Notes under the pieces: generated by a model
Database searches by the model: none
Seen by the model: the letters and a program-made list of their open reading frames with translations, nothing else
What the model was told of the DNA's origin: nothing
In this document: positions 1 through 9,499 of the stretch, piece by piece
Numbering within the stretch: position 1 is the stretch's first letter
Layout of the letters: each line of letters begins with the position of its first letter
Program-made: the position numbers and the translations under genes
Assembly: GCA_016716225.1 (NCBI GenBank)
Contig: JADJWT010000001.1
Location: 3,916,501 to 3,980,500 of the forward strand
Source: Ignavibacteriota bacterium
Lineage (GTDB): Bacteria; Bacteroidota; Ignavibacteria; Ignavibacteriales; Melioribacteraceae
Length of the DNA stretch: 64,000 bases
Direction of reading: 5' to 3'

Positions 1-1315
1 AATTTGTTGAATTAACCGCTTTATCAGAAGAAATTAGAATAAAATTCTGAACACCGTATTTAACCGAGCATTCTACTAAATTCTGAGTTCCAAGAAGATT
101 ATTTGTAACAACTTCGGAAGGATTTTCCTCCATTAGTGGAACATGTTTATGTGCTGCAGCATGAAAAATTACATCCGGTTTAAATTCACTAAAAATAATG
201 TCAAGTCTTACTTTGTCTTTAATATCGGCAATACGACTTACAATATTAGTACTAAAAGCTTTTTTATTATTGTTAAAATCTTTAATAAATTTTAATTCTT
301 CTTCAATTTCAAAAATAGAATTTTCTCCATGACCAAGAATTATTAGTTGAATTGGATTACTTTTCAAAATTTGGCGACAAAGTTCACTCCCAATTGATCC
401 ACCAGCACCGGTAAGTAGTATTTTTTTACCCCTTAACAATTCATTGACTTTTTGAATGTCAGTTTTGATTGGAGGGCGTCTTAATAAATCTTGAATCTGT
501 ATTTTTCTTAACTTGCCAATATCAACTTTTCCGCCAAGGATTTCATTAATTCCTGGAACTGTCAGTGTTTCAAGACCACTTCTACTTGCAATTTCCAATA
601 TTTCTCTAATTACCTTACCCGAAGCAGTTGGCATTGCTATTATTATTTTTTTGATTTTAAATCGTCTTGCTATTTTGCCCATTTCATCAAGTTTGCCTAC
701 AACTGGCACACCGCGTATTCTCATCTTTAATTTGGATGGATCATCATCTAAGAATGCAACCGGAGTCATTTTTAAGTAATTATTTTTTTGCAGCTCCTGA
801 GCAACAGAAGCACCAGCCGAGCCGGCTCCCACAATAAGAACATAAGTTCCAAAAGATTCTAAAGAAACACGCCTCTCATCTATTCTTTCAAAAAAACGAA
901 TACTGAATCTGGTTGATGCAATAAAAATCATTACAATCATTGTATCAATAAACGGAAATGAAAATGGAAGTGTTTGAAACGGTAAGTTTTCAAATGATCT
1001 TAAGATAACAAATATAATTGATTCGATAAGAATTGCATTAACTCCAATATAAACCAATCGAGCTAATTCGTCAATACTGGCGGTTGCCCAAAATCTTCTA
1101 TATAAATCAAAAAAATAAAAAATTGTTAATTTTAGTAAAGTAAAAATTACAGTTATATAAATTAAGGATGTTCCATATTTATTAAAATCTACATCTCCAT
1201 CTAACCTCATTAGCAAGGTTAGAAGAGGAGAAATTAAGCATATAAATAAATCGATGAAGAAAAAATGCCTATTTCTTAATCTTTTAGTAAATCTTGCTAA
1301 ACTTTTATATGGCAT
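1..1315 (-). CDS. Membrane-bound nucleotide-sugar 4,6-dehydratase, PglF/WbpM/CapD type (3' end outside window)
   Basis: Predicted to remove water from a UDP-N-acetylhexosamine to give the 4-keto-6-deoxy sugar that starts bacillosamine-type synthesis. The start at 1315 (MPYKSLARF) is followed by about four hydrophobic segments in the first 135 residues. A first Rossmann motif (VLIVGAGSAGAS) lies near residue 158 and a second (ILLTGAGGSIGSE) near residue 295. HAAAHKHVPLMEENP and SSDKAVNSTN follow, which are hallmarks of this family. The frame stays open to base 1, so about 438 residues are present and roughly 200 are missing. A DegT aminotransferase (10698), PglD-like (16951) and PglC-like (17599) genes further along suit the same pathway. 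The family is clear; the exact substrate is inferred. Confidence 0.93.
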   Translation of the reverse strand, partial: MPYKSLARFTKRLRNRHFFFIDLFICLISPLLTLLMRLDGDVDFNKYGTSLIYITVIFTLLKLTIFYFFDLYRRFWATASIDELARLVYIGVNAILIESIIFVILRSFENLPFQTLPFSFPFIDTMIVMIFIASTRFSIRFFERIDERRVSLESFGTYVLIVGAGSAGASVAQELQKNNYLKMTPVAFLDDDPSKLKMRIRGVPVVGKLDEMGKIARRFKIKKIIIAMPTASGKVIREILEIASRSGLETLTVPGINEILGGKVDIGKLRKIQIQDLLRRPPIKTDIQKVNELLRGKKILLTGAGGSIGSELCRQILKSNPIQLIILGHGENSIFEIEEELKFIKDFNNNKKAFSTNIVSRIADIKDKVRLDIIFSEFKPDVIFHAAAHKHVPLMEENPSEVVTNNLLGTQNLVECSVKYGVQNFILISSDKAVNSTN

Positions 1316-2014
1316 AATAAATACTAATAGTTAAAATCCAATTTAATTTTTTCTTTTATTTGGTTTGTTCATATAACACAATATTTTTCAAAAATAAAAA
1401 CATGTTAGTTTAAAAGTACTAAATAAATATCTAACTTGTTGAATATATGAAATAATAAAACTTTATCATTAAGAGTAGTTTTTATAAAAAATCTCGAAAC
1501 TAAATAGATAAAAATATTAACCTTTACATAATTTTTTAATATTTGCAACTTTAATTATTTTCTTCAGGTTCTCATCCTTTTAGACAAATCTGAAATGACA
1601 TTTTTTTTCTAATGAGTTCTTAAATCTCTATTGAATAACAACAGAATTCCTTATCGAATTTCTACGGAATTCTCCAATATCAATCGAATAACTATGAATT
1701 TCTACTGAATTATTTAACCTCTACCTAACGACAACTGAATTACCAAATGACTACCGAATCACAATTGAATTTCATTTTTTTTACATTTCGGTTTCCAGCC
1801 TCCGTTTTCAAGTTGATAGGGGTTTCAATTTTTAATTCTTAATTCTCTTTAAATGGATGAATCCAATATGTGTTAAATTCAACTTTTTCATTTTCAAATT
1901 TTTATCAGTCAGTTTATTAAGCAGACATTGCAACTCAAGTGTGGAGAAGTCCACCCAATAAGCTTGTCCCGTAATTGTTTTATGCGGGAACGGCGAGTAA
2001 AACAACCAATTTTT
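1316..2014. other. Intergenic region with period-11 and heptamer repeats
   Basis: About 700 bases without a convincing gene. Positions 1316-1600 show nothing but AT-rich sequence. Positions 1627-1772 carry degenerate 11-bp repeats, followed at about 1786-1812 by the heptamer-type sequence TTTCGGTTTCCAGCCTCCG. On the minus strand the frame of the downstream ATPase stays open for about 60 codons past its stop (1850-2014) and includes TGQAYWVDFSTLELQ; no start codon or family was recognised, so I leave it uncalled. Confidence 0.6.
1627..1772. repeat. Degenerate tandem repeat, unit about 11 bp (copy 1)
   Basis: Repeats of the form NNTGAATTNCN recur about every 11 bases, for example CTACTGAATTA, ACAACTGAATTACC and CTACCGAATCAC. 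The array is more degenerate than those at 3541, 10499 and 40824. It is followed directly by the same heptamer-type segment (TTTCGGTTTCCAG) that follows the copy at 3541, so the two loci share a composite layout. Confidence 0.75.
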
Positions 2015-3274
2015 TTATTCATCAAAAATATTTCCAGTTATTATTTTATAAAAAGGTACAAATGCAACGGTTGTTTCATTGATTTTAATTTCATTTTCGA
2101 ATTCTAAATTTATTACAAATGCTTTTGAAGGTGAATATTTATCAATAAAACTCCTTAATGACCTCTTTATACTAATATTTTTTAATGCAGAATATTTAAC
2201 TTCAATTGGAATTATTTTTTGGCTGCTTTCAATTATAAAATCTACTTCAGCTTTATCTGTAGTCCTCCAATATTTAATATTCCAAGATTTCCATTTAATT
2301 TTTTCGTAAACAATATTTTTTATAAAGTTCTGAAAAAGAAATCCTAATTCATTCTTATTTTCTACTAATCTAAATGTATCATTTGCAAAATTTCTTAATC
2401 CTAAATCATAAAAATATATAGAATATGATTTTGTTAATTCTTTAACAGTATTCCTAAAAAATGGAGGAATAGTTTGAATTACATACGTTTTCTCACTATA
2501 CCACAGATATTTCTTTAGAGTAATTGAAGATATTCCGGTTAATTTTGCCAGATTAGAATAATTAAGAATCTTACCAACTTCAGCAGATAAAAGTTTTATC
2601 AATAAACTAAATGCTTCAGGTCTATCAATTTTTAGTAAACTTACTATATCTTTCTCTATATAACTTCTGTAAATCTCATTTATAATTTTCTTTTTTTCAT
2701 CAAGAGAAGATTCAGTTATAACTCTCGGATATCCGCCAAAACTTAAATATTCTAATAAAAAATAGTTTGTTTTTTGGGGTTCTAATTCAAAATATGATTC
2801 AAGTTTCTTTTCATATTTATATTTAGTTTTATAATTAACAAACTCCTCAAACGTTACCGGCAGCAGCTCAAATAATCTTTTTCTGCCAGTTAATGATTCT
2901 TGAATATGTTCTTTTAATTCTAAGCTTCCTGAACCTGAGATGATAAACTTATAAGGTAAATCCAAATCGTATAAGCCTTTTAAGAAGAATCCCGCATTTT
3001 CTTTTCTCTGTATCTCATCTATAAAAACATATCCGCTTTCACCTATTTCTAACCTTATTTTATTTAGTAACAACTCTTGACTTTCAAAAAATCGTTTGTC
3101 GTTTTCAATATCAAGATTCAGAAAAATTATGTTATTATTGGTTTGTTTAAGCTCACTAATCAGTTCCTTCATTAAGGTTGTTTTGCCAACTTGCCGGGGA
3201 CCAATAATTATTGAAATTTCCTTTGCAGATAAATGATCCTTGATTTCGTTAAAAAGCGTTCTTTTAATTAACAT
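2015..3274 (-). CDS. AAA_14/DUF4143 family ATPase
   Basis: A 419-residue protein with the usual plan of this family: an N-terminal AAA domain with Walker A GPRQVGKTT near residue 25, Walker B YVFIDEIQ near residue 85 and sensor-like ISGSGSLEL, followed by a winged-helix section. The C-terminal domain contains TTDKAEVDFIIE and IPIEVKYS, which resembles a PD-(D/E)XK nuclease-like fold. The cellular role of the family is not established; members are common as mobile accessory genes in Bacteroidota and archaea. It stands alone between repeat-filled gaps and is one of four related copies in this window (6214, 7759, 44477). Confidence 0.88.
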   Translation of the reverse strand: MLIKRTLFNEIKDHLSAKEISIIIGPRQVGKTTLMKELISELKQTNNNIIFLNLDIENDKRFFESQELLLNKIRLEIGESGYVFIDEIQRKENAGFFLKGLYDLDLPYKFIISGSGSLELKEHIQESLTGRKRLFELLPVTFEEFVNYKTKYKYEKKLESYFELEPQKTNYFLLEYLSFGGYPRVITESSLDEKKKIINEIYRSYIEKDIVSLLKIDRPEAFSLLIKLLSAEVGKILNYSNLAKLTGISSITLKKYLWYSEKTYVIQTIPPFFRNTVKELTKSYSIYFYDLGLRNFANDTFRLVENKNELGFLFQNFIKNIVYEKIKWKSWNIKYWRTTDKAEVDFIIESSQKIIPIEVKYSALKNISIKRSLRSFIDKYSPSKAFVINLEFENEIKINETTVAFVPFYKIITGNIFDE

Positions 3275-3540
3275 ATTATATTTTACCCGATATTTTCTAT
3301 AGTCAACTTACAATTTTATCGGGTTATTTGCAAATCGTACTACTCTAGATGAAGTCTCTATTTTTGATTTTGCGATTTGTTATTTACAATTTCTATTTTT
3401 ATACTTTGTTATTTTTTTTGCTGAATATCTGCGGCTTAATTCTGAATTCTATTTTTTTAATTTTGAATTTTTAAATTTTTGATTACGTTTTTCACCAGCA
3501 TGCCGTTAGGCATGGTTTCTACTTTTCCACCAGTTACACT

Positions 3541-3684
3541 AATAACAACCGAATTACTTAATGTCCACCGAATTACTATTGAATTACCACCGAATTACTT
3601 AATGACAATTGAATTACAACTGAATTACTTAATGACAATTGAATTGCCACCGAATTACTTAATAGCAACAGAATAACAATTGAG
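3541..3684. repeat. Tandem repeat, 11-bp units with 19-bp variants (copy 2)
   Basis: Well-preserved units AYYGAATTACN alternate with a longer form in which TTAATGNCA is added (ACCGAATTACTTAATGACA), giving 11- and 19-base spacing. The same two unit types occur at 10499-10692, so the compound pattern itself is repeated at separate loci. Confidence 0.88.
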
Positions 3685-3690
3685 ATTTTT

Positions 3691-3735
3691 CACTTTTCGG
3701 TTTCCAGTCTCCGTTTTCAATTTTCCGTTTTCTCC
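3691..3735. repeat. Heptanucleotide tandem repeat (CGGTTTC/CAGTCTC/CGTTTTC)
   Basis: Consecutive 7-mers CGGTTTC, CAGTCTC, CGTTTTC, AATTTTC, CGTTTTC. The same words appear inside the coding sequence of the neighbouring Wzi-like gene at about 5165-5195. Confidence 0.8.
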
Positions 3736-3739
3736 ATTA

Positions 3740-5395
3740 CTACATCCCATATCCAACAGAAAAACTAAATAAATTTCCATTAAAGATTAGTAACTTATTT
3801 TTCAACTTCTCATCAAAATAACTATACATAGTGCGTATATGGAAGCCATGAACTAATTCATAAGATATTTCAGCGCCATACTCTGTTACTTCGTTTTTAT
3901 CACCCCACAAAAAAGAATGTTTATCCTGGTATCTTGGTTCATCAAAACTTTCTTCACTTCCTTTTCTTATAAATGAATAAAACAGATTAAAATCTAAACC
4001 ACGTAATATTCTTTTCTTAAATGATAAATAAATTTGATCGGCATTACTGCCAATCCAATGCCCTAAATCATAACCATAATTTTGATAGGTCTGTACTTCA
4101 TCTGCATGAAAATACACAAACGGATTTATCCTTGTATATTCAAATATTAACTCAGATTCAGGAATAATTGGGTCTATTGATTTGAAGCCCAAGTTATAAG
4201 CAGCAGCTTGCGGATATTCGTTATTATAAGTAGAAAATTCATCTATAAATAATGATCCGTAAAATTTAGTTTTCAGCCAAAAATTTTTATACCATATTGA
4301 AGCAAATAATTGTGCGTTGCCGGCACTTTCATCCGGATCAGTTAAATAATGATCTGCTATTCTGAAGAATGCAACGGGAATTAAATATATCGGTTCAAAT
4401 TTATCACTATAAACAACTGACTCCCCCAATGAAATATTCAATGATTGAAAGGGTGTAAATGAAAACATATGTGCAACAAAATACTTTTCTACCTTTGGAA
4501 AATGATCGCGCAAAGTGCCTTCTCTTATTTCCGAAGAATCAATAATTTGCGAATTCAAAGAACTGTGAATGTACGAAAACTTAAACCAATGTGAATAATC
4601 GGCTTCAATTTTCACGAATGGAAACGAAGGGGCTTTATCGGATAAAATTAATTTGCCGTCTTCGCCACTTCCATAATAATTATAATCTTTACCTAACGTT
4701 ATGCTTCCCCAATTCCAAGAGTAAGTTAAATTTGCATTCATTTGATCAAAATCAAATCCACCTTTTGTGCCAGGTTGAAATTCATAACCGGTTAAGCGAG
4801 AAAAATCTTGATTTCTGTCAAGATAATCACCTCTCGGATGGTTGTCACTGAACTGTAACTCAAAACCAATATTATTCGAAAAATTACCAAAGAGTCTTAA
4901 GCCGCTTGAATAACTCCATGAATTCCCATTTTTATATGATGTATAACTGTAACTTAAAATTGGATCTAGAAATAATCCGAAATCTTTACTATTATAACTG
5001 AATAATCTGAACCTATTATATTTATCAAAACCGAAATTGTTACTTTTTAAATCAATTAGTTTGTTCGTTGCTACATAATCTTTTAAATCAAATCCGATTC
5101 TTTCTAATTCTGGTGCATATTCTCTAATATAAAATTCCAACTCCTTTCCCTCTATTTCACTTATCCGGTTTCCAGACTCCAGTTTTCTATCGCCTATCTG
5201 TTTGATTTTTTCCGCAATGTACTTTCTTGAGAATGGAAGAATTTCTTCGTTTAACTGAATTACGCCTTTATTGCTTAAACGTTCAAGATATTCATATACA
5301 CTATTACTTACAGGTTCATAATTGACTTGAGCGAATGAAGAAGTGAGATGTAAAAAGTAAAAAGTGAAAAGTAGAAAGGAAAAACGTAAAGACAT
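3740..5395 (-). CDS. Wzi-like outer-membrane capsule assembly protein
   Basis: Predicted outer-membrane beta-barrel of the capsule-assembly Wzi family. The amino end after the signal peptide (YLERLSNKGVIQ, then RKYIAEKI) is the helical start usual for the Bacteroidota members, followed by many short amphipathic strands rich in aromatic residues and ending with an aromatic-rich strand. I place the start at 5395 (MSLRFSFLLFTFYFLHL, with SFAQ as a likely cleavage region); an upstream in-frame ATG at 5518 would add 41 residues without a better signal. The signal peptide is written by an AAAAGTG-type heptamer array and a second heptamer stretch (5165-5195) is read as RKLESGNRIS. The family is likely; the ligand is unknown. 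Confidence 0.75.
   Translation of the reverse strand: MSLRFSFLLFTFYFLHLTSSFAQVNYEPVSNSVYEYLERLSNKGVIQLNEEILPFSRKYIAEKIKQIGDRKLESGNRISEIEGKELEFYIREYAPELERIGFDLKDYVATNKLIDLKSNNFGFDKYNRFRLFSYNSKDFGLFLDPILSYSYTSYKNGNSWSYSSGLRLFGNFSNNIGFELQFSDNHPRGDYLDRNQDFSRLTGYEFQPGTKGGFDFDQMNANLTYSWNWGSITLGKDYNYYGSGEDGKLILSDKAPSFPFVKIEADYSHWFKFSYIHSSLNSQIIDSSEIREGTLRDHFPKVEKYFVAHMFSFTPFQSLNISLGESVVYSDKFEPIYLIPVAFFRIADHYLTDPDESAGNAQLFASIWYKNFWLKTKFYGSLFIDEFSTYNNEYPQAAAYNLGFKSIDPIIPESELIFEYTRINPFVYFHADEVQTYQNYGYDLGHWIGSNADQIYLSFKKRILRGLDFNLFYSFIRKGSEESFDEPRYQDKHSFLWGDKNEVTEYGAEISYELVHGFHIRTMYSYFDEKLKNKLLIFNGNLFSFSVGYGM
5165..5195. repeat. Heptamer repeat inside the Wzi-like coding sequence
   Basis: CCGGTTT, CCAGACT, CCAGTTT, TCTATCG in succession, the same words as the intergenic array at 3691-3735. 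It is read in frame and adds about ten residues (RKLESGNRIS). Confidence 0.7.
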
Positions 5396-5400
5396 TGAGA
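5340..5400. repeat. AAAAGTG-type heptamer repeat forming the signal peptide code
   Basis: On the plus strand TAAAAAG, TAAAAAG, TGAAAAG, TAGAAAG follow one another. Read on the minus strand this gives a hydrophobic stretch (FSFLLFTFYFLHL) that serves as the predicted signal peptide. The same words fill 40590-40790. Confidence 0.7.
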
Positions 5401-5518
5401 TGAAGAGAAATATAAACGTAAAAACGTTAAAAAGTTTAGATGTAGATCTGACCAATTTAGAAGTTGATTTGAATTTGAGATGCTTTATAAATGAAAAGCA
5501 AAAGTGTAAATTATTCAT

Positions 5519-6213
5519 ATTGTTATAAAAATAATTTGAAATTGAAAAATATTTTGTGGTAATGATATTTAAATATTAAAAATCTTCTTTAATTGTGACT
5601 TACTGTAAATTTTAAAGAATGTTAGGGCCAACCTGTTTCTTTTATAACCTTGCTGATCAGACTTGTTTTACCGTAACGCCGCGGACTAATCAATATTAAA
5701 TGATTTTCGCTCGCAAGAAGAGAATGATTTTTTTTTTATTTCTTCGTTGCGATTATTTTCGGAAGAAAAATAATTATATTATTTTGCAAAATAAAGTAAT
5801 TGATTATAGTATGATTATGTGTCTATTGATCAAATTTTTCTTAATTAAAATAAGAACACTTAATACATTATTTCTTTTGTATTTAACCACAAAGAATACA
5901 AAGTTATCTCGTAATCTTTTTATTTTTAAATCTTGTTAAGATTTTTTTTCATTTCTCATTCTAAATTTCTTCCTAACTTCTAAACTTCCTCACTTCACAA
6001 CTTCTGACTTCCGCTTTCTGAGTTACGATTTCTGGCTCCGTACTCTCACTCATCATTGATCACTCTTTACAAATCTTCCCATTTTCTTCACAAGCATTTC
6101 CGTTTCAACGTCTTAACATTTCCAGGTTTTTACTATTTTAATTCTGACTTCTTAATTCTTATTTCATGCCACTTTTACCAGTTGGGGTTTATGGGGATGC
6201 TTTTTACTTTTTT
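5519..6213. other. Intergenic region with ATPase remnant and heptamer repeats
   Basis: Contains the P-loop remnant at 5622-5742 and, at about 5950-6160, degenerate 7-bp repeats (AACTTCT, GACTTCC, GCTTTCT, GATTTCT and similar). No intact gene was found. Confidence 0.65.
5622..5742 (-). pseudogene. Remnant of a P-loop ATPase (ISPRRYGKTSL)
   Basis: Read on the minus strand, the sequence gives SLLASENHLILISPRR followed by YGKTSLISKVIKETGWP and a stop. The segment ISPRRYGKTSL is the Walker A region of archaeal-type/nSTAND ATPases, usually followed by about 300 more residues that are missing here. The stop comes about 20 residues after the P-loop and no start is visible upstream, so this is a gene fragment rather than a small protein. 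It is a different ATPase family from the DUF4143 genes on either side. Confidence 0.65.
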
Positions 6214-7395
6214 TTATATCATCTGCGGAAAGATTGTATTTTTAATTTCAACAAAAGCTTTACTAATCATATAGAATTTATCAATTCCAATTTCTTTCAC
6301 ATTTTTCTCAAGTTTTATTAAATCTTTTGGGTGAACCGTATTTTTTACTTCAAATGCATAAGTTTTATCCAAAATAAAATCAATTTCAGCCTTATTTCTT
6401 TTATTGTAGAATGATACCTCACCATAATTTATTAACTGATTCGATATTGTATTTTCTAAAAGTTGTCCATCGTTTACTCTTCCAATAGTATTTAATAAGC
6501 CAGTATCCGAAAAATAAACTTTTCTGCCTCCGGCAACAGTTCTATCTATACTTTTTGAATATTTAGGAATTAACCGAAGGAAAAACACACCCTGTAATAA
6601 ATCCAAATAACTATAAATTTTAACTCTATTTAAGCCCAGATCATTAGATAATTTCATTACATCAAGAATATTCCCTATTCTAGGTATTAAAAGTAATATG
6701 AGATCCCTTAACTCCCTAATATCCTTTAAATCCAAAATAATCTTAATATCTTTTTCAAAAAAAGATGTAAAAATATTTTTCAAAATCATTTTTTTGGTTT
6801 CAGTATTTTCAGTAGTAACAACTTCTGGAAAACCTCCGTATTCCATATATTCATTATATTCTAACTCATTCTTTTTATATTCTAAAAGATTATAGTCTTT
6901 TAATAAATTCTGAATATTCTCATTATATACCGGTTCTTCAGTTTTATTCTTAAAATATAAAAACTCACTAAAACTTAAAGGATTAAGAACAAATAAGAAT
7001 TTTCTCCCGCTTAAAGATTCCGGGAATAAATTTTTAAGATAATAATTTGATGATCCGGATACTACATATTTTACGCTGTATTTATCTATGTGATATTTTA
7101 TAATTTTGGTGATTTCAGGATAGTTTTGAATCTCATCGATGAAAATAAATAAACGCTTATCCTTCGAATTTGCCTCGGTAACTAATTTATAATAAATTGC
7201 ATCATAATCAATATTTTCAAAATGTAATAAATCGAAGGGATTATCAAAATCAAACCATAACTTGGGTTTTTTAACTGTTTCAAAAACCTGCTTCATTAAT
7301 GTTGTTTTACCAACTTGACGCATACCGGTAATAATTAATGCGTTTTTATGCTCTAAATACTCAACAAGTTTTTTGTATAGCAATCTTTTTTTCAT
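6214..7395 (-). CDS. AAA_14/DUF4143 family ATPase
   Basis: A 393-residue ATPase with Walker A TGMRQVGKTTLMKQ near residue 23, Walker B RLFIFIDEIQ near residue 84 and VSGSSNYYL. A winged-helix part follows (NILDVMKLSNDLGLN) and then a C-terminal nuclease-like domain (NKRNKAEIDFIL, YAFEVKN). The length is normal for the family. It is only distantly similar to the copy at 2015, so the copies are not recent tandem duplicates. The biological role is not known. It lies alone between repeat-rich gaps, in the same orientation as its relatives. Confidence 0.88.
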   Translation of the reverse strand: MKKRLLYKKLVEYLEHKNALIITGMRQVGKTTLMKQVFETVKKPKLWFDFDNPFDLLHFENIDYDAIYYKLVTEANSKDKRLFIFIDEIQNYPEITKIIKYHIDKYSVKYVVSGSSNYYLKNLFPESLSGRKFLFVLNPLSFSEFLYFKNKTEEPVYNENIQNLLKDYNLLEYKKNELEYNEYMEYGGFPEVVTTENTETKKMILKNIFTSFFEKDIKIILDLKDIRELRDLILLLIPRIGNILDVMKLSNDLGLNRVKIYSYLDLLQGVFFLRLIPKYSKSIDRTVAGGRKVYFSDTGLLNTIGRVNDGQLLENTISNQLINYGEVSFYNKRNKAEIDFILDKTYAFEVKNTVHPKDLIKLEKNVKEIGIDKFYMISKAFVEIKNTIFPQMI

Positions 7396-7758
7396 ATTTG
7401 TAAAAATATTTTTACAAAATTACGCATATCTGTAAAATAAACAAAACAATTATCATAATTTAATTCTAAAGTTCATGATGTAAGACATTAGGCAATATAA
7501 ATGAAAAATAAGAATAAATGTTTGTTAAATGACCAATTCTCTTTAGATTCCGTATAATTTCAATGTTAAAACATTATTTTCGAAATTTCCGGAATGACAA
7601 CTCTCTTAATTTGTTCATGCTAAGCGTAAATCAATATTGAATTTTGGAATTTGTTTGTTATTTGTCCGTTATCCGTTAGCAAACGGAAACGGAATTGTAA
7701 TTTGTGATTTTTTTTAGTTCCTTTGATTTCTGTTCCGTTGGTTAACGGATTCTATCTT
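7396..7758. other. Intergenic region, left copy of direct repeat
   Basis: No gene is visible. It holds the left copy (7512-7718) of a repeat found again at 9023-9208, and two palindromes of the TCCGTT...AACGGA type at 7672-7687 and 7734-7749. Confidence 0.7.
7512..7718. repeat. Direct repeat flanking the broken ATPase gene (left copy)
   Basis: Shares long near-identical blocks with 9023-9208, such as AGATTCCGTATAATTTCA, GGAATGACAACTCTCTTAAT and GTCCGTTATCCGTTAGCAAA, in the same order and orientation. This copy is slightly longer because of extra bases in the middle. Confidence 0.85.
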
Positions 7759-8931
7759 TCAATCTAATTGTTTAAGAAAATCTCTAAAATTGTCCCATGT
7801 AATAATGTTAATAGTATCTTTAGTCATAGATATATCGCCATTATAAATCAAATATTTTTCAATATTGCCATTTTGATTATTAATAGGAAATTTTTCTAAA
7901 TTTTTTAGAAAATCCTTATTATAAGTTTGACCAGCTTTAATTTCAACGGCAATTAAATTACGTTTAGTACTTTCTATTAAACAATCAATTTCAGTGCCGT
8001 TGCTTTCGCGCCAATAAAATATATCCGGGTGTTTTCCTTTATGATTATAATGTTTTATAAATTCACTTATTATTAAATTTTCAAATAAAGCACCGTACAT
8101 ATAATGAGTGGGTATTTGGTTTATGTTTGATAATCTCAATAACGAAGAAGCAACCCCGACATCATAAAAATAAAGTTTTGGTGCCTTGATAAGTCTTTTA
8201 CTAAAATTATTATAATACGGCTTTAATAGGTAAATTATATAACTGGTTTCCAACAAGGATAACCATGATTTTGCAGTATTTACGGAAACCCCAACATCAT
8301 TAGCTAAAGATGTTATATTTAAAATTTGACCAATTCTTCCGGCGCATAATCCTAAAAATTTACTAAATGTGTTTAAGTCGCTAACCGCTTTTAATGTTCT
8401 TATATCCCTTTCAATGTATGTTTGTAAATATGAAGGATAAAAGTCTTCTCCATCTATTTTTTTATCATAAACTCTGGGATAAAAGCCATTTACAAAATAT
8501 TTAATAATATCTTTATCATATTTTACATTTAATTCTGAAATATCAAAAGGTAATAATTGATTTAAGCTAACTCTTCCAGCTAAAGTCTGAGAAATTTTTT
8601 CATTTAATAAAAAACTCTGAGAACCGGAAAGAATATACATTCCAGGAGTGTTAATTTCATCTACCATGTATTGGATGTAACTAAATAGTTCAGGAAGTTT
8701 TTGAACTTCGTCAAAGATTAATTTTGTACCATTAGTTTTTAAGAAACCAATAATATCGGAATTGATTAGTTCTCTTTGATCAATTCTTTCTAAATTAAAA
8801 TATTTATAATTACTAAATTCACTTTTAAGTAATGTTGTTTTACCTTATTGACGCGGACCGGTTAAAGATAAAACCGGGAATTTTAAAAGCATTTTATGCA
8901 AATGCGATGAAAGATTTCTTTTAATTAACAT
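7759..8931 (-). pseudogene. AAA_14/DUF4143 ATPase with an in-frame stop in Walker A
   Basis: Reading from ATG at 8931 gives MLIKRNLSSHLHKM, then LSLTGPRQ, a TAA stop at 8845-8847, then GKTTLLKSEF in the same frame. The P-loop of relatives reads GPRQ(S/V)GKTT, so one codon inside Walker A has become a stop; TCA to TAA would need one change. The frame then runs open to 7759, with Walker B LIFDEVQ, ILSGSQSFLL and the C-terminal NGTEIDCLIE and AVEIKAG segments. Full reconstructed length is 390 residues, normal for the family. A restart at 8667 (MVDEINTPGM) would lack the whole ATP-binding site. A sequencing error cannot be excluded. Confidence 0.85.
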
Positions 8932-9022
8932 ATTATGTATTTGTGCATTTCTATTGCAAATTTACATAGGTTCTTCTAATACTGCAAGTAATCTTATTCC
9001 GGGATGTATGGTTTGAGAAATA

Positions 9023-9208
9023 GTAATAAATGTCTATTAGATCAATTCTCTCCAGATTCCGTATAATTTCATTGTTAAAACAATATTTTCGAATTTTCCG
9101 GAATGACAACTCTCTTAATTTGGTCATTTTAACAGTAAACTAAACTGAGTTTGTCCGTTATCCGTTAGCAAACGGAAACGGAATTTTTATTTGTGATTTT
9201 TTTAGTTT
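9023..9208. repeat. Direct repeat flanking the broken ATPase gene (right copy)
   Basis: Second copy of the 7512-7718 sequence, same orientation, with the broken ATPase gene between the two. Both copies end with the CCGTTAGCAAACGG palindrome and TTTGTGATTTTTTTAGTT. Confidence 0.85.
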
Positions 9209-9298
9209 TTGATTCTTAATTTCTTTCAAACGCTTAACCACAAAGCTCACAGTTATTTAACAATCTTGATTTTTTTACTTTCTGATTTCTGCTTCTGA

Positions 9299-9314
9299 TC
9301 CGTTAGCTAACGGA
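9299..9314. repeat. Palindromic repeat TCCGTTAGCTAACGGA
   Basis: A perfect 16-bp palindrome. Close relatives lie at 7672-7687 (TCCGTTAGCAAACGGA), 7734-7749 (TCCGTTGGTTAACGGA), 9161-9176 and 9500-9519, and decayed half-copies at about 46099 and 47335. All are between genes. Confidence 0.75.
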
Positions 9315-9499
9315 CTGTTTTTCTGAGATTTCTCACTCGAAACATCGAGGTAAACTATCGCTCTCTTTGCTCACTCATCAAGCCATACACATCACTATGT
9401 GAGAATAGCTTAGCCGCTGTCTTGTTATAGCAAGTTTTTAAATGAAATAATCTCATGAATATGAAAAGGTAAATTATTATTAATCTGAATTGTCATTCC

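Larger units (their letters stand above)
3275..3739. other. Intergenic region: hairpin, period-11 array, heptamer array
   Basis: No gene is supported. The stretch holds a short palindrome CATGCCGTTAGGCATG (about 3499-3514), the period-11 array at 3541-3684 and a heptamer array at 3691-3735. An open frame on the plus strand here only reflects the repeats. Confidence 0.7.

Noticed and set aside
1850..2014. Sixty open codons after the first ATPase stop
   Set aside because: The stretch is open and has some protein-like composition (TGQAYWVDFSTLELQ) but has no start and no family I recognise, so it was not called.
3479..3676. Open frame of 65 codons on the plus strand
   Set aside because: It is the period-11 array read as protein.
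8845..8847. Stop-codon readthrough or recoding at the P-loop
   Set aside because: TAA is the normal stop of most genes here, and no recoding signal is visible; a single mutation or read error is simpler.
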